The position numbers were made by a program, and so were the translations under genes. Shown one piece after another: positions 22,160-31,965 of a stretch of DNA of 31,965 bases. The stretch is from Monoraphidium neglectum (taxonomy: Eukaryota; Chlorophyta; Chlorophyceae; Sphaeropleales; Selenastraceae): assembly GCF_000611645.1 (NCBI RefSeq), contig NW_014013339.1, positions 1 through 31,965 of the forward strand, in the 5' to 3' direction. Below the pieces are notes generated by a model. That model was given only the letters and a program-made list of their open reading frames with translations. It made no database searches and was not told the DNA's origin. The number at the start of each line of letters is the position of its first letter. The stretch's first letter is position 1.

Positions 22160-24527
22160 ATGGAGATGCAGCTGCGCTCGCTCTTTCTGCTGCTGGCCGC
22201 CTGCTGGGCCACGTGTGCCCTAGGCGCACAGCAGCAGCTGAAAGAAAACCAGAGGGCCTGCGTGGAAGGCGTGCCTGGCCCGGTGCGGAGTAGACGGGGG
22301 GCCCGGGGTAGCACTGGGTGCCCCAAGTTCGCAATGCGGGGGCGGGGGTGTCAAATTAAAGTGCGCCGCGCAGGCTGCTGTGGCAGCTGCGCGCGCGCAA
22401 CGGGAGTAGCCGCCGTATTGGCAAGGGGCCGACGCGGCTGCGCGTGCCGAAGGCATCTGGCCGGGCCAGCCGAACGCAGCGTGCCTGTGCACCAAGCCGG
22501 GCCACAACCACAGCAGAGCCGGGGCCGCGCCCAAACTCAGCCGCCGTGTCCATCAACCGCTTACAAAACATGATGCACTGAATGTTCCACTGGTCTGGTG
22601 GAAACGGCCTCCAAATTCCAGGTGGCCAAGCTGAAGGTCCGCGCGCGGGGCCAGACGGCGATCAGCTACACGTGGTATGCCCCCAGGGGCGACAGGCGCC
22701 GCGGCGAGTGAGTGCGCGGGCCCCGTCGGGAGGAAGGCGCGGGGAGGGAGGGAGGGAGGGAGGCGGCGCGGCACGCTGTTGTTTGGTGCACAGGGTGCTG
22801 CATGCGGCTGCGGCGACGCGCGGCGCAGCCAGCTGGGGAACGGGGTCCGCTCTGAGGCTCAAGCCCACATTTGTGGCCCCCAGGGCGGCTGCCTGCAGCG
22901 CGGGGCAGCGGCAGCTGTCGTCTAGTGTTTACCTTATCGAAGGCATCATCTGGGCCATGGCAATTGTATATCATAATTCTTACCCCTGCATGCACGACGG
23001 GACCCCCCGCAGCACCTGCATTGATTACTACGAGAGGTCTGTCGTGGAGGCCGGCGCGTCCGAGGCGGTGCACGCGACCTCGGAGCCGCTTACGCCCAGC
23101 GAGCGCGACTCTCAATTCCTGGTGGGCTGGCGGCTGGCGGGGGGGGCTGCCAGCTAGTGGGTGTGGGAGGGGACGAAAGCCGGCCCAGGCGGCCGGTCGA
23201 AGGCTGCACGGTTTGTGGGTGCTGGGCGTGGCTTGGCGCCGCCAGAAGGGGGCGGCCCGCGCCCTGCCCGAGCCAGGGCATCAGCGGCGGCGGCGCCGGC
23301 GGCCGGGCGCCAGCGTCTTTGTGGGGCTTGAGGATGGCAGGCGGCGCGTGGTTGGAAACGCCCGGCGTGCGCTGTGCCCTGCAGCCGCCGGCGGGGGTGA
23401 TGAGGAGGTCTGTCTACTGGCCAACACTGGCGCGGCTCTCCCAACGCCGCTGCAAGAGATCGATGCGAAAGCGACGCGCGTTCGCTGCCGTGCCGCTGCA
23501 CGGTGATCTGCACATCTGGAGCTTTAGAAGCGCATGCATGTGGTCCAATTGGAATGCAAACTTTGTTTTTGGCCCGCGGCAACTGCGGAGCAAACCCAAA
23601 ACGCGTCTACTACTTGCGCCTCTCCCGGCACTCTCATCGCGCAGCCCCGCACGCACACCTTCCCTCCATAATGATACCACGTGCCAAGAGCATGCACTCA
23701 CTCCAGCACGACCGTCCGGGCTGTTTGGACTGTCTGGACTGCTCATTGCAGGAGGGCTGGGAGGACCTGAAGCCGGCCACCAACTACCGCGTCACAGTCC
23801 GCGCCATCAACGCCAAGTACGGCCCCGGCCCCGCGACCACCCAGCCCGTCCGCACCCGCGGCAACCACGACGACAGCCACCCGCCGGGCGCGGTGCTGGA
23901 CTTTGACGTGTCGCAGTCCGGGACGAGCCTGGTGGTGGCGTGGAGCCCGCCGCAGTCCGGGGGGTGGGCGAGCAGCTACGAGGTTCTTGTGGCGGACTCG
24001 AACGGGCGGCGGCTGTTTGACAACACGGTGGAGGAATCCAAGGTGGGTGGGGTGAGAGTGGACATGTGTGCGTGCGTGCGTGTGAGTGTGGCTTGTGTAC
24101 GTGCACGCTATCTTGTGTGTTTGACAGGGGTTGTGTGGATTGTGTGGTTGCGGGGATGTTGGAGCATGCGAGCATTTGCCTCATACGCCCACTCTGTGCA
24201 TAGGATGAGAGGCAGAGCGCCATTCAGACACCATTGTGAGTTTGTGTGCCGCCGACGGTTGAATTGCTTCATATGTCCAGCACTAGCCCCCCACAGACTG
24301 AATCACACCCTTCCCCCCCTCACCACCCGCGCCTGCACACCAACCTGCGCCCGTTTACCCCAACCACCCAGGTGGTGGTCACCAGCGGCGTGCGCGCCGC
24401 AACGCGCTACGAAATCCTGGTGGCGGCCGTCAACCACGCCGGCCGCGGCCCCATGAGCCGCGTCTACTTCACCACCGCCGCCGCCGCCGCCGCTGCTGCG
24501 CCGGCGCCGGCCGTTGCCCAGGAGTGA
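22160..24527 (+). CDS. Secreted protein with two fibronectin type III domains, 254 aa, 5 exons
   Basis: Exons: 22160-22282, 22622-22707, 23013-23121, 23752-24042, 24372-24527; 765 coding bases, all phases agree. Residues 1-22 form a signal peptide (MEMQLRSLFLLLAACWATCA). Domain 1 (about 40-142) begins PVAKLKVRARGQTAISYTW and continues with CIDYYERSVVEAG and DLKPATNYRVTVRAIN. Domain 2 (about 152-243) has FDVSQSGTSLVVAWSPP, SSYEVLVADSNGR, and GVRAATRYEILVAAVNHAGR followed by GPMS. These are the conserved Trp, Tyr and the T-x-Y-x-h-x-V-x-A-x-N strand of FN3 folds. The protein ends in an Ala/Pro-rich tail (APAPAVAQE). It has no transmembrane segment or catalytic domain, so it is probably a small extracellular or wall-associated binding protein. 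Its partner is unknown. Confidence 0.88.
22741..22765. repeat. (GGGA)n purine tract, intronic
   Basis: A short GGGA tandem tract lies in intron 2 of the fibronectin III gene, about 35 bases after the GTGAGT donor. Runs of G are common in GC-rich algal introns. Confidence 0.85.
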
Positions 24528-26809
24528 CGCCAGGGTCTGGCTGGCGGCGTCGCAGGCGCGGCGCCGGCAGGATGGTGCCGCGGGCGCGTGCGCCGCTGGG
24601 AGCGTGGGGCCGCTTCATGTTGGTTGCCGCCGCCATTTTTTTCTGAGGTTTGTCCTGGTCCAGCCACAAGGCTGCCTCCCCGAGTTTGAGCCAGCTGCAG
24701 CGTGGGACAGGTTGCCAGTGGTAAGTGGGCGGCGCAGCGTGTGGCGCTGGGCCGCGCAGAGCAGCGCCGTGCTCAAGCGCACGCAACGTGCCGCGCCGGC
24801 CGCTGCGGCCGCGCTGGCACGCCAGCCGCTGCGTGGCAACGGGCGGCGCCGCGTCCCCCCGCTGAAGGTCAGCGAACGGGACCCCTGGCCGGCGTGGTCA
24901 ACGCCTGCCATCAGGTCTGCTCTTTTGCACAGCTTCGTCTCTTTGGTGCCCGTTCTGCCGCCAGCCCAAGTGCTGGCTGCTTTGGGGGCCCCTCCTTCGA
25001 CAACTGCCGCGCCAACCCTCTCGGCGCGAGTTCACTTATGGTAACTTGGGAAAAGATAGAAGGCGTGCTGTCGCAGTGACGCTGGTCGGCCTGGCTCAGC
25101 CCCTGGCTTTGGCGGTTTTCTATTGACACCCAGCAGGCCTGGCAAGGGGCAAACATACAGGCAGCCAAGCTCGAGTGCAGTAACACGGCAGTATCTCACT
25201 CAAACCTCGGCCCTCAACCGGGCGCGCCTCAGCCGCCACTCAGGACGCGCCTGGCTGGTCCAGCTGTTGGTTAGGCCGCGGTGCAATTGATCGTTGTGTC
25301 ATGTTACACACCAGCATGGTACACCATTCGTTGCTGGGGCAAGCGGGCGCGAGGCGCCAAAGGCAAGGCAGTGCAAAGGGACGTGTGCGCCACCGCGGGC
25401 TGCCTTTACGGCGCCACGCCTTGCGCATCCGTCAGCGTCGAGTGCACGGCCTGCTGTATGATGCTTCTATTGGGTCAAAATGTGAGGTGTTGCGCTGTGT
25501 GCTGCTTGCTCGCGGATGCAGGGGGCAGCCCAAAGAGGCAGGACGCTGCCAGGTCGCATCCGGCGCCACCTGCACCGAGGCCGGCTTCGCCCATGTGAAG
25601 TGCAAAAAAGCCACACGGATGACGCCTGTCGCCGCCGGATGCAGCATGCGTACTTGGCCAGACGCAGGATTCGTCACTGGGTTGCTGCGCTAGAGCGCTG
25701 AGGCGGCTGCGGGCAAGCAAGTGCGTGTCGTGTGGGCGCGGATGAGGCCAGCGCGCTGCGTGTGCTGGGGTGAGTGCATGTCGGCGGAGGCGCGGGAGCC
25801 GAGAAGCGGCCCTGCGCGACCCAGATATCGCCAACGCTGTGCGTTGGGCGGGAGCATAACACATGCCGAGCAACCGGATACAAAGGTACACCTGTGGTTG
25901 CTGGGTGCGCGTCATTGTTTGGGCGCGTGGGTGGAGGGCGAGCCATGGCGTCAAGGGGCAGTGCAGATCATGGCCGCGGCAAGCCTGGCCCTTCCTCCTC
26001 ACGTTGGCAAGCAGGGGGCCGGCTGCAGCGGGCGATGGCAAACCGCAATGGGTTGCATCGATTGGCGGCGCTGGATTCGTGCATAAGGGGCGAGCGGAGG
26101 GCGGGGTCAGCCGCCGCGGGCGAGCGCGACTGCAGCCGCGGCGCGTCCAGCCGCGCATGGTGTGAAACATGGGGGGGTACATGGCGCAGCTGACGCAGGA
26201 AAGCAACAAGCCAAAGAAAACAGAGGGGTTCTTATCCACGTTGCCATGTTGCAGGCACGCTATGACGCAGAGGCTCTGGCGGCGCATCAATAGCGCCGCC
26301 GAGGAGCGGTCCAAATATGCCAAAGCCGACGTGCATGCAGGCGCAGGCTGCCTGGCACGACAGCGAGATTCACAAGAGCACGGGTCGGCCGAAGCACAGC
26401 CGCCGCGACGGCCGCAGCGGAGCCCAGATGAAGGAGAGGGCGCCGTGGCAGCTGGCGAGCAGTGCATGCCACACAAGCGTTGTATGGGTGGCAGCTCGGG
26501 GCCAACCGGGCCGGCAGAGGCGCTAGGGATATTTTCTCCTTGCTATGAGGAGGGCACGGGCTTGCCACAGGCGCCGGGGCTGCCGTGCTGACGTGCCATG
26601 GGGTCGCGCCCACAAACTGCCCTTTAGTGCCACCAGATCGCCCAGCAGCACAAGCTGTTGCTGCCGTTTCAGCAACAGCCTGGGGCCCTGTAAGTCTGCA
26701 GGGGCGCTGCAGCCACTACCGCTGACTACAGGGGGTGGCGCCGCAGCCCGGCCGCCTCGCAGCACAGAGGGCTGCACCACGGCCGCCGGCCGCCCCGGCC
26801 ACGCGGCGC
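24528..26809. other. Convergent intergenic region, no supported gene
   Basis: This region holds the 3' flanks of two convergent genes. A 333-codon minus-strand frame (25475-26476) is Arg/Pro/Cys-rich and looks like GC-driven chance. Isolated exon-like pieces occur on the plus strand: one ending at the GTGAGT near 25770, and one near 26256-26340 encoding RLWRRINSAAEERSKYAKAD. I could not chain them into a gene with consistent phases, start and stop. Confidence 0.45.
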
Positions 26810-28987
26810 TCATGCGGCGCCGCTCGCACAGAGGCCGCCCTCTATCGCCTCAATGACATGATCCATGTCGACGCTCTCCAGGCCAGGGCTGCCAGAGTGG
26901 TGGCGACCATTGACGAACTGCAGGTCAATGCAAGACAGGTACCTGTAGCTTCCCAGCAGCTCCGCCCGCGCGGTCGGCCCGCAGTGGCAGAGCTGCGACT
27001 CCACGCGGGCCGCGAGCTGGGCGAAGTCGCCAGACATGGAGGGGATCTGGAGGGAAGCTGCCGCCAGCAGGTCTGGCACCAGGGCCTGCTGGTCCAGCTT
27101 CCACAGGGCCTTCAAGGCAAGCTGCGGAAAGGCGGAGGCGTTTGGGCTGGTTTAAAAACTGAGTGGAGCAGTAGAACGAGCCAAGCCAGGCAAACCTGCA
27201 TGCCGTGCTTGCACGAATGGGGGCACCACGCTGGCACGAAGTCGACGCACCCCTGCGCTGGGCCGAAGCGCTCCTGTCCGCAAACCAGGCAGGCAATCGC
27301 AAACCAGCAGGGTGCATGCGCACTCAGCGCAGTGCCACCCACCAGCACGGCCTGCATGGCGGGCAGGAACGCAGGGGTGAAGCTGATGTCATCGCCGCCG
27401 TTTGCGGCCGCTAGTTCTTGCAGCGCATCTAGCGCCAGGCCAGGCACATCCGCCTCGCGACCGTGGTCCTGGATCATCTGGTGGTGTCGGGGGTGGTGGT
27501 GGTGGTGGTGGTGGTGGTGGTGGTGGTGGTGGTGGTGGTGCGCTCAGATGGGGGAGTAAGTGAATGGTTCAGATGGGCCGAGAAGTATTAAGGCTGGTGA
27601 AACAAGGGCGACCACCCGCGGGAGGAGCCGAATTGCATGGCTTGTGTGGCCGCACCCGCCGCTACTGAGCTCAGCAGGTGAGCCGGTTCCGGGTTTTCCG
27701 CAAGCTGAGGGGTCCCGCCGCCGCGGCTGGGGCGCCCCGCGGCTGGGGCGCCTGCTCGGTCCCCGCTGCCGACGGCCCCCTCTCAGGAGAGCCGCACCAG
27801 GTTGCGCAGCAGCATCACGCGCGGCAGCGCCTCGCGGGGCCGCATCTCAACGGCCTGATGCAGCGCGCGCTCGCCGTGCAGCAGCGCCGCCTGCCGCGGG
27901 GCGCTGTTAGGAGGGCTCCTGGGGACCGCGGGCGCGGGCGGGGCGAAGCGAGGGGGGGCGGTTGTCAGTGACGTCATTCGGTGCTCGCCACCGCCGCGAC
28001 GCGCAGACGTATCAGGAATGCAGCCAACGGCGCTGGAATAGAGCAAACGAGGCGCGGGTGCCTGTGCCACATGCGAGGGCGGCGGGCGCCCCAGCGGCTG
28101 CACAGGGGCGCGGCTGCCGCGGGGCGCTGCGGCTGGTGTGGGCGGCCCTCACCCTGGCGGCGCCCTGAACGTGTGCTCCTCCGCCAGCTGGCATTTTGAA
28201 ATGCGGAGTTGGCACAAGCAAGGATGAGGAATGTTGTACACAGGCCTGGCCGCAGTGACGAAGTCACAATCGCGTCGCTCCCGGGGCCGGCAGCAGCGCC
28301 GCAGTCCGCTGGGCCCGGCTCGAATTAGCCCCGCCTGGCCTGCTCAGCGGGGCTGACAGCCAGGTGGCGCCATGCACGCGCGCCGCCGCTCCCTTGCTGA
28401 GAGGGGTTCGCCACAACCATTTCGCACCTGCATGAGGCTCTGATACACCGCATCGTCGCCAAGCAGCCGCCCCGCCGCCGCATCTCCAGCCCAGCGTGCA
28501 GGAGCTGGCCGCTGCCGCCGCTGCTGGGCTGCAGACACTCCGAGCTGCGCCCTGCAGGCTACCCGGCATCTTGTATTATTGTTAATAACCCGTGTGCAGG
28601 GGCGATGGGCGAGCGGAGGCATCCTACAAGCTGTACTTGGCGCCCGACGGGTTTGAGACGAGTCTGACAGAGTCACTAAGGCCTTTTGAGAGCGGATTTG
28701 AATATGTTGGTGGTGCACTTGACAAAAATGCAAGGCGAGAGTGTAAGAAATCGCCAAAAATTGCGTTCGTCTTGTGTCACTGCATGCTGCCGGGCAGCCG
28801 CTGGGCCGCGTGGCGAAGCTGCAGGGCCCTCCGATTGTACGTAAATATCACTAAGATAGGCTTCGGGGAGGTTGGAGTCAAATTTCCATCGCTGCTCGAG
28901 CAAACCGCCGCTGCCCACCTGCCTCTGCGCTCTTGCATGAGTGCAGATCGCACTGCTCAGAACTTCGGCGCCGGCTATCCTCGCCAT
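26810..28987 (-). CDS. Helical protein of unknown family (5' exons uncertain)
   Basis: The secure part is four exons in gene order: 28153-28187, 27798-27903, 27343-27477 and 26810-27121, with phases 2,0,0 and a stop at 26810. They encode 195 residues, mostly Leu/Ala-rich helices: ALLHGERALHQAVEMRPREA, LLRNLMIQDHG, VPGLALDALQELAAANG, AFLPAMQAVL, KALWKLDQQALVPDLLAAA, SGDFAQLAARVESQL. The pattern resembles alpha-helical repeat proteins of algal organelles, but I recognise no named family. A probable upstream exon ends at 28428 (DDAVYQSLMQ, GTGCGA donor). A candidate first exon, 28919-28987, encodes MARIAGAEVLSSAICTHARA, which could be a transit peptide. If exon 27798-27903 is read through instead of spliced, a stop follows at 27783 and the gene would be shorter. 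Confidence 0.6.
27492..27540. repeat. (GGT)n microsatellite, about 16 copies
   Basis: A pure trinucleotide run lies in the intron before the exon at 27343-27477. On the gene's strand it reads (CCA)n or (CAC)n and ends 14 bases before the acceptor CACCAG, where a polypyrimidine tract would normally be. Confidence 0.95.
27721..27752. repeat. 16-bp perfect tandem duplication
   Basis: CCGCGGCTGGGGCGCC occurs at 27721-27736 and again at 27737-27752. It lies in an intron, or just past the alternative stop, of the helical-protein gene. No function is visible. Confidence 0.9.
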
Positions 28988-30300
28988 TTCAAACAAGGCG
29001 TTTCAGTGCCACAGATCACAAAAATTTGCGTACGGAAGCGCCATGTAGGCAGGGACGAGGCCAAGGTCAAGCACTTTGACCACAAGCATCCATTTCATGA
29101 CCAGCGAGGACGTGCCAATTGCAGTCAGCCAGAGGTTGGGACAACCGCACTGAGACCCTCATGACCTGAGAAGCTGAGTTACAGGGCCGCCCAACGCACA
29201 ATGGGCGGCAGGGTGCCCCCACAAGAGGGGCGCGAGGGATGGAGGACGCGGCGCCGCGGGGCAATGGGCGGGGCGCCATGCCTGATCCTCGCCACCGCAA
29301 AGGGCAGTAAAGGGAGGAGGGAGGCCGTGCAGCCGAGGGCCGAGAATGGGAGCCCGGGTTTCACAATGCAGGGACCCCGCGAAAGCGGAGCGAGGCATGA
29401 CTGCCAGGCGCAAGCCAGGAACCATGTGGGCGCGATCGGGGAGCGGCTGGGGTCACCGCGCCATCGGCGCGGTTGGGTGCTTGTTGCTGTGCTGTGCGTT
29501 TTCCTGCATGTGCTGGGAGCGTGTGCATTTGGGGATGCCAAGGAGCTTGATCCGGGAGGGGTGCGGTGCCCCCGGTGTTGATAGGAATGGAGGCGACACA
29601 CCCACGATCTAGGCGGTTCAGAAGGAAAAAGAATCTGGAGTCTCGCTCACCCATCAGGCACAGCCATCATTAAGCCCCGCGCCTGCGTGAAGTCGCCTGG
29701 CGTGTGAAGGCACAGACGACACGCAGCCACATTGGGGCAGCCACTGCCGCGGCGAGGCCGGCACCGCTGTCGCAGTCGCCGCCGCCCCTGCCGCCGCCAA
29801 ACGTAGCAGCGACCGCAGGCGGCGCAGCGACGCGCGTGGGACTGGCGCGCCCGCAAGGGGACAATACGCAGGGGGTGCAATTGTACACTATCATCACCAA
29901 GTGCAGCAGCGGCAAGGGCGGACCCTGCCGCATCCAGCATCCGCACCCGCACTCGCACAACCCTGGGCCAAACGAATGGGCGGCCCAAAGACATGCTGCA
30001 CGACGAGCGCGACAGAGCGCAGTGCCGGGGCCGAGGTGGCCCGACTGATGTTATCTCAAACCAAACTTCCATCAACATGCTCAACACAAGGGTCTCTAGA
30101 ATCCTCCAGGGTTCGCAAACAGAATCATCGTTTTCCGGCGCTCTCTCTTGCAGCGCATAATTGGGTCACAATCGGGCCGAGGGGCCGACCAGCCAGCCGA
30201 CCGTACCGCAAGGCCGCCGGCTGCAGGGCCGCACGCGCTACCCCCCGGCAACCAAGGCGCGCCGCCCAGGCCCCATCTCACAACCGCCGGCGGCGGCGCC
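28988..30300. other. Intergenic region with unresolved open frames
   Basis: This stretch separates the helical-protein gene from the stop of the TPR gene. On the plus strand, overlapping frames at 29201-29612 encode a hydrophobic segment (GWVLVAVLCVFLHVLGACAF in one frame) that could be a signal peptide, but I could not link it to downstream exons. Another short piece near 29975-30090 reads PKDMLHDERDRAQCRG. Neither is enough to call a gene. Confidence 0.4.
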
Positions 30301-31965
30301 TCACTGCTGCGGCGGCGGCAGCGCCGGCGGCTGCGGCGGCGGCGCGCCCCAGCCTAGCGGCCCCGTCGCGCGGTCAAATTCGCGCCGCAGCCGCGCGGCG
30401 AGCGCCTCAGCCTCGCCCCTCTCCAGCTGCGCATTGACGTCCTCCACCTCCAGCTTCAGGCCGGCTTCCAGCTCGTCCAGCGCCTCCCGCCGCCGCCCGA
30501 GCCGCGCGAGGGTACGGCCGACCTGGACCCTGTGGATGAGGCGGCCAGGCGCCAGGTCAGCGGCGGCGCGGAACTCGGCCAGCGCGTCGGGGAAGGTGCC
30601 GGGCGCCAGGGACGCGCCGTAGACGATCTTGATCAGCTGCCGCACCGCCCAGTTGATCTGGGCCATCTCGTAATGCCTATCGGGTGGGGGGCGCGGGGCG
30701 TGTCGTTTAGAGCGGGTGCAGGGGCGCAAGGTGCAAGGGGCCAAGCCGGGGTCTGGGGATGAACCAGACATGCCCTGGATACTGGATACCCGTCTCCATG
30801 CAGCAGCGCGCCAACACAGGGGTCCATTCACGCGAGCCGCGCCAGGCAACACTGCTTCTAGCCTTGAGGCACCCCCCCCCCAGCACATGCGCTGATTTGC
30901 ACCCAGGCGTATTTAGTACGTGCATGCCAACACACTCCACCCGCTTCCCCCGCAATTCAACAACACAGCGTGCACACGATAGCACGCGCGAGCCGCCCCC
31001 ACCATCTGCCCATCAGGTGGTGTGCGAGGTCGTTAGAGGGCTCCAGCGCCAGCGCAGTGACAGCGGCCTCGCGCGCCTCCTTGGCCAGGCGCACCTGTTG
31101 TGGCCAGGCGGTGGACGGCCGCGGTGAAAAAGGGGGGGAAATGGGGTGAGATTTGCTGCTTGTCAGGCTCGATGCTTGCGACCATTTAAACCAAACGGAC
31201 AGCTGCGGCAGCGGCCGAGCCGGTGGGCAGCGGGCAGCAGAGGGCGCCCGCCGGTTGTCGGCCAGCAGCGAGGCGCGCAAGTGTTGTGCGGGCGAGCGAG
31301 CCGACGGGCGGGGCCGGGCGCACCTTGGTCTTGTTGTCGCTGAACAGCGCGAGGCGCCCCTTGCTGACGCACTCTGCAATGTAGCCGCCAGCAGCCTGCC
31401 AGTGGCGCAGAGCGGATCGGATCGTGCAGACCGCCGGCAAGGGATGACACGTGAGCGGGGACTCAACACGATGTAAGGCAGGGCATGGGCCGGGCCACAG
31501 GCGCGCGGGGGCGGCCGCCGCCTGGGGGCGCACCGCCGCCGCCTCGCTCCTGCACCCACGGAGCTACTGCCTGTGGGGTGCGCAACTGCACCCGGACCGC
31601 TGCCCCCCCATCCCAAAGCACACAGCTCGCTGTCAGTTCTCTGCTCCCCACCTGCGGCGCCAGCGCGACGGCGCGCTCGGCGTACTCGACGGCCTTGGTG
31701 TTGGCCTCAACCGCCTGGGCGTCGCCTGCGCCGGGCTCATAGGTGAGGTCGCTCCACTGCTTCGCGACGCGGCAGAGGTATTCCAGGCTGGCCGGCTGCA
31801 GCGCCAGGGCGGAGCTGTAGCAGGCGAGCGCCTCCCTCAGGTCAAACGCGCGCTCCGCCGCCGCGCCCTTGGCGACCCACTCACGCGCCCGCTCCGCGGC
31901 GCCCCACCCGCCGCCGCCGCGCTCGCCGCCACGCGCGTCGCCAGCGCCGCCGCGCGCGCCGCCGC
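30301..31965 (-). CDS. TPR protein, RMDN (regulator of microtubule dynamics)-like, 5' end outside window
   Basis: Exons in gene order: 31652-31965 (open at the window edge), 31324-31395, 31003-31094, 30301-30676. Phases agree (0,0,2) and a TGA stop ends the frame; 283 residues are visible. Helical TPR-type segments are AFDLREALACYSSALALQP, KAVEYAERAVALAPQ, GRLALFSDNKTKVRLAKEA, ALALEPSNDLAHHLMGRWH, FPDALAEFRAAADLAPG and RLIHRVQVGRTLARLG. The order of TPR-like helices, HHLMGRWHYEMAQINW, then a long helix and a final TPR pair is typical of the RMDN/FAM82 family, whose animal members associate with microtubules and with ER-mitochondria contacts. The role in algae is not known. The protein ends in a Pro-rich tail (PPPQPPALPPPQQ). 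The N-terminus visible here is Gly/Ala/Arg-rich and low in complexity. Confidence 0.82.

Noticed and set aside
25475..26476. 333-codon minus-strand open frame
   Set aside because: Arg/Pro/Cys/Ala-rich composition typical of a non-coding frame in GC-rich DNA; no domain and no splice context.
26920..26945. Possible tiny intron in the last exon of the helical-protein gene
   Set aside because: A GT...CAG pair exists but would be about 25 bases, too short to splice, and removing it brings a stop codon.
27492..27540. CRISPR-like or tandem protein repeat
   Set aside because: It is a simple trinucleotide run with no spacers, in a eukaryotic intron.

Overview
The window looks like nuclear DNA from a GC-rich green alga, probably a chlorophyte of the Chlorophyceae; this is inferred. 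Genes are split into many short exons. Intron donors are mostly GTGCG, GTGGG or GTGAG, coding third positions are G/C-rich, and introns carry CA/TG and poly-G/C tracts. One encoded protein is an axonemal dynein heavy chain, so the lineage has or recently had a motile flagellated stage. I see no rRNA, tRNA, CRISPR or prokaryotic operon structure. All gene models were spliced by eye, using GT(GC)-AG sites, phase agreement and protein-family continuity.

Layout. (1) 104-14578, minus strand: the 5' part of an axonemal dynein heavy chain gene. Thirty exons encode about 2,002 residues, from the start methionine through tail and linker to the first AAA+ Walker A motif; the gene runs off the left edge. 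A 532-base assembly gap (11141-11672) lies wholly inside one intron. (2) 15184-18321, minus: a nine-exon secreted protein of about 500 aa resembling a TIM-barrel glycoside hydrolase, with one probable single-base frameshift in a homopolymer. (3) 19839-21805, minus: a six-exon, 172-aa protein with a repetitive beta-helix (bactofilin-like) domain and a cysteine/arginine-rich N-terminus. (4) 22160-24527, plus, divergent from gene 3: a five-exon, 254-aa secreted protein with two fibronectin type III domains. (5) 26810 to about 28987, minus: a helical protein of unknown family with an uncertain 5' end. (6) 30301-31965, minus, running off the right edge: a TPR protein like the RMDN (regulator of microtubule dynamics) family.

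The genes do not form a pathway. Dynein and an RMDN-like protein both have microtubule links, and two genes encode secreted proteins, but this may be coincidence. The stretches 14579-15183, 18322-19838, 24528-26809 and 28988-30300 hold no gene I can support firmly. The most unusual locus is the bactofilin-like gene at 19839-21805: bactofilins are known mainly as bacterial cytoskeletal polymers, and here the fold sits on phase-1 exons that look internally duplicated.
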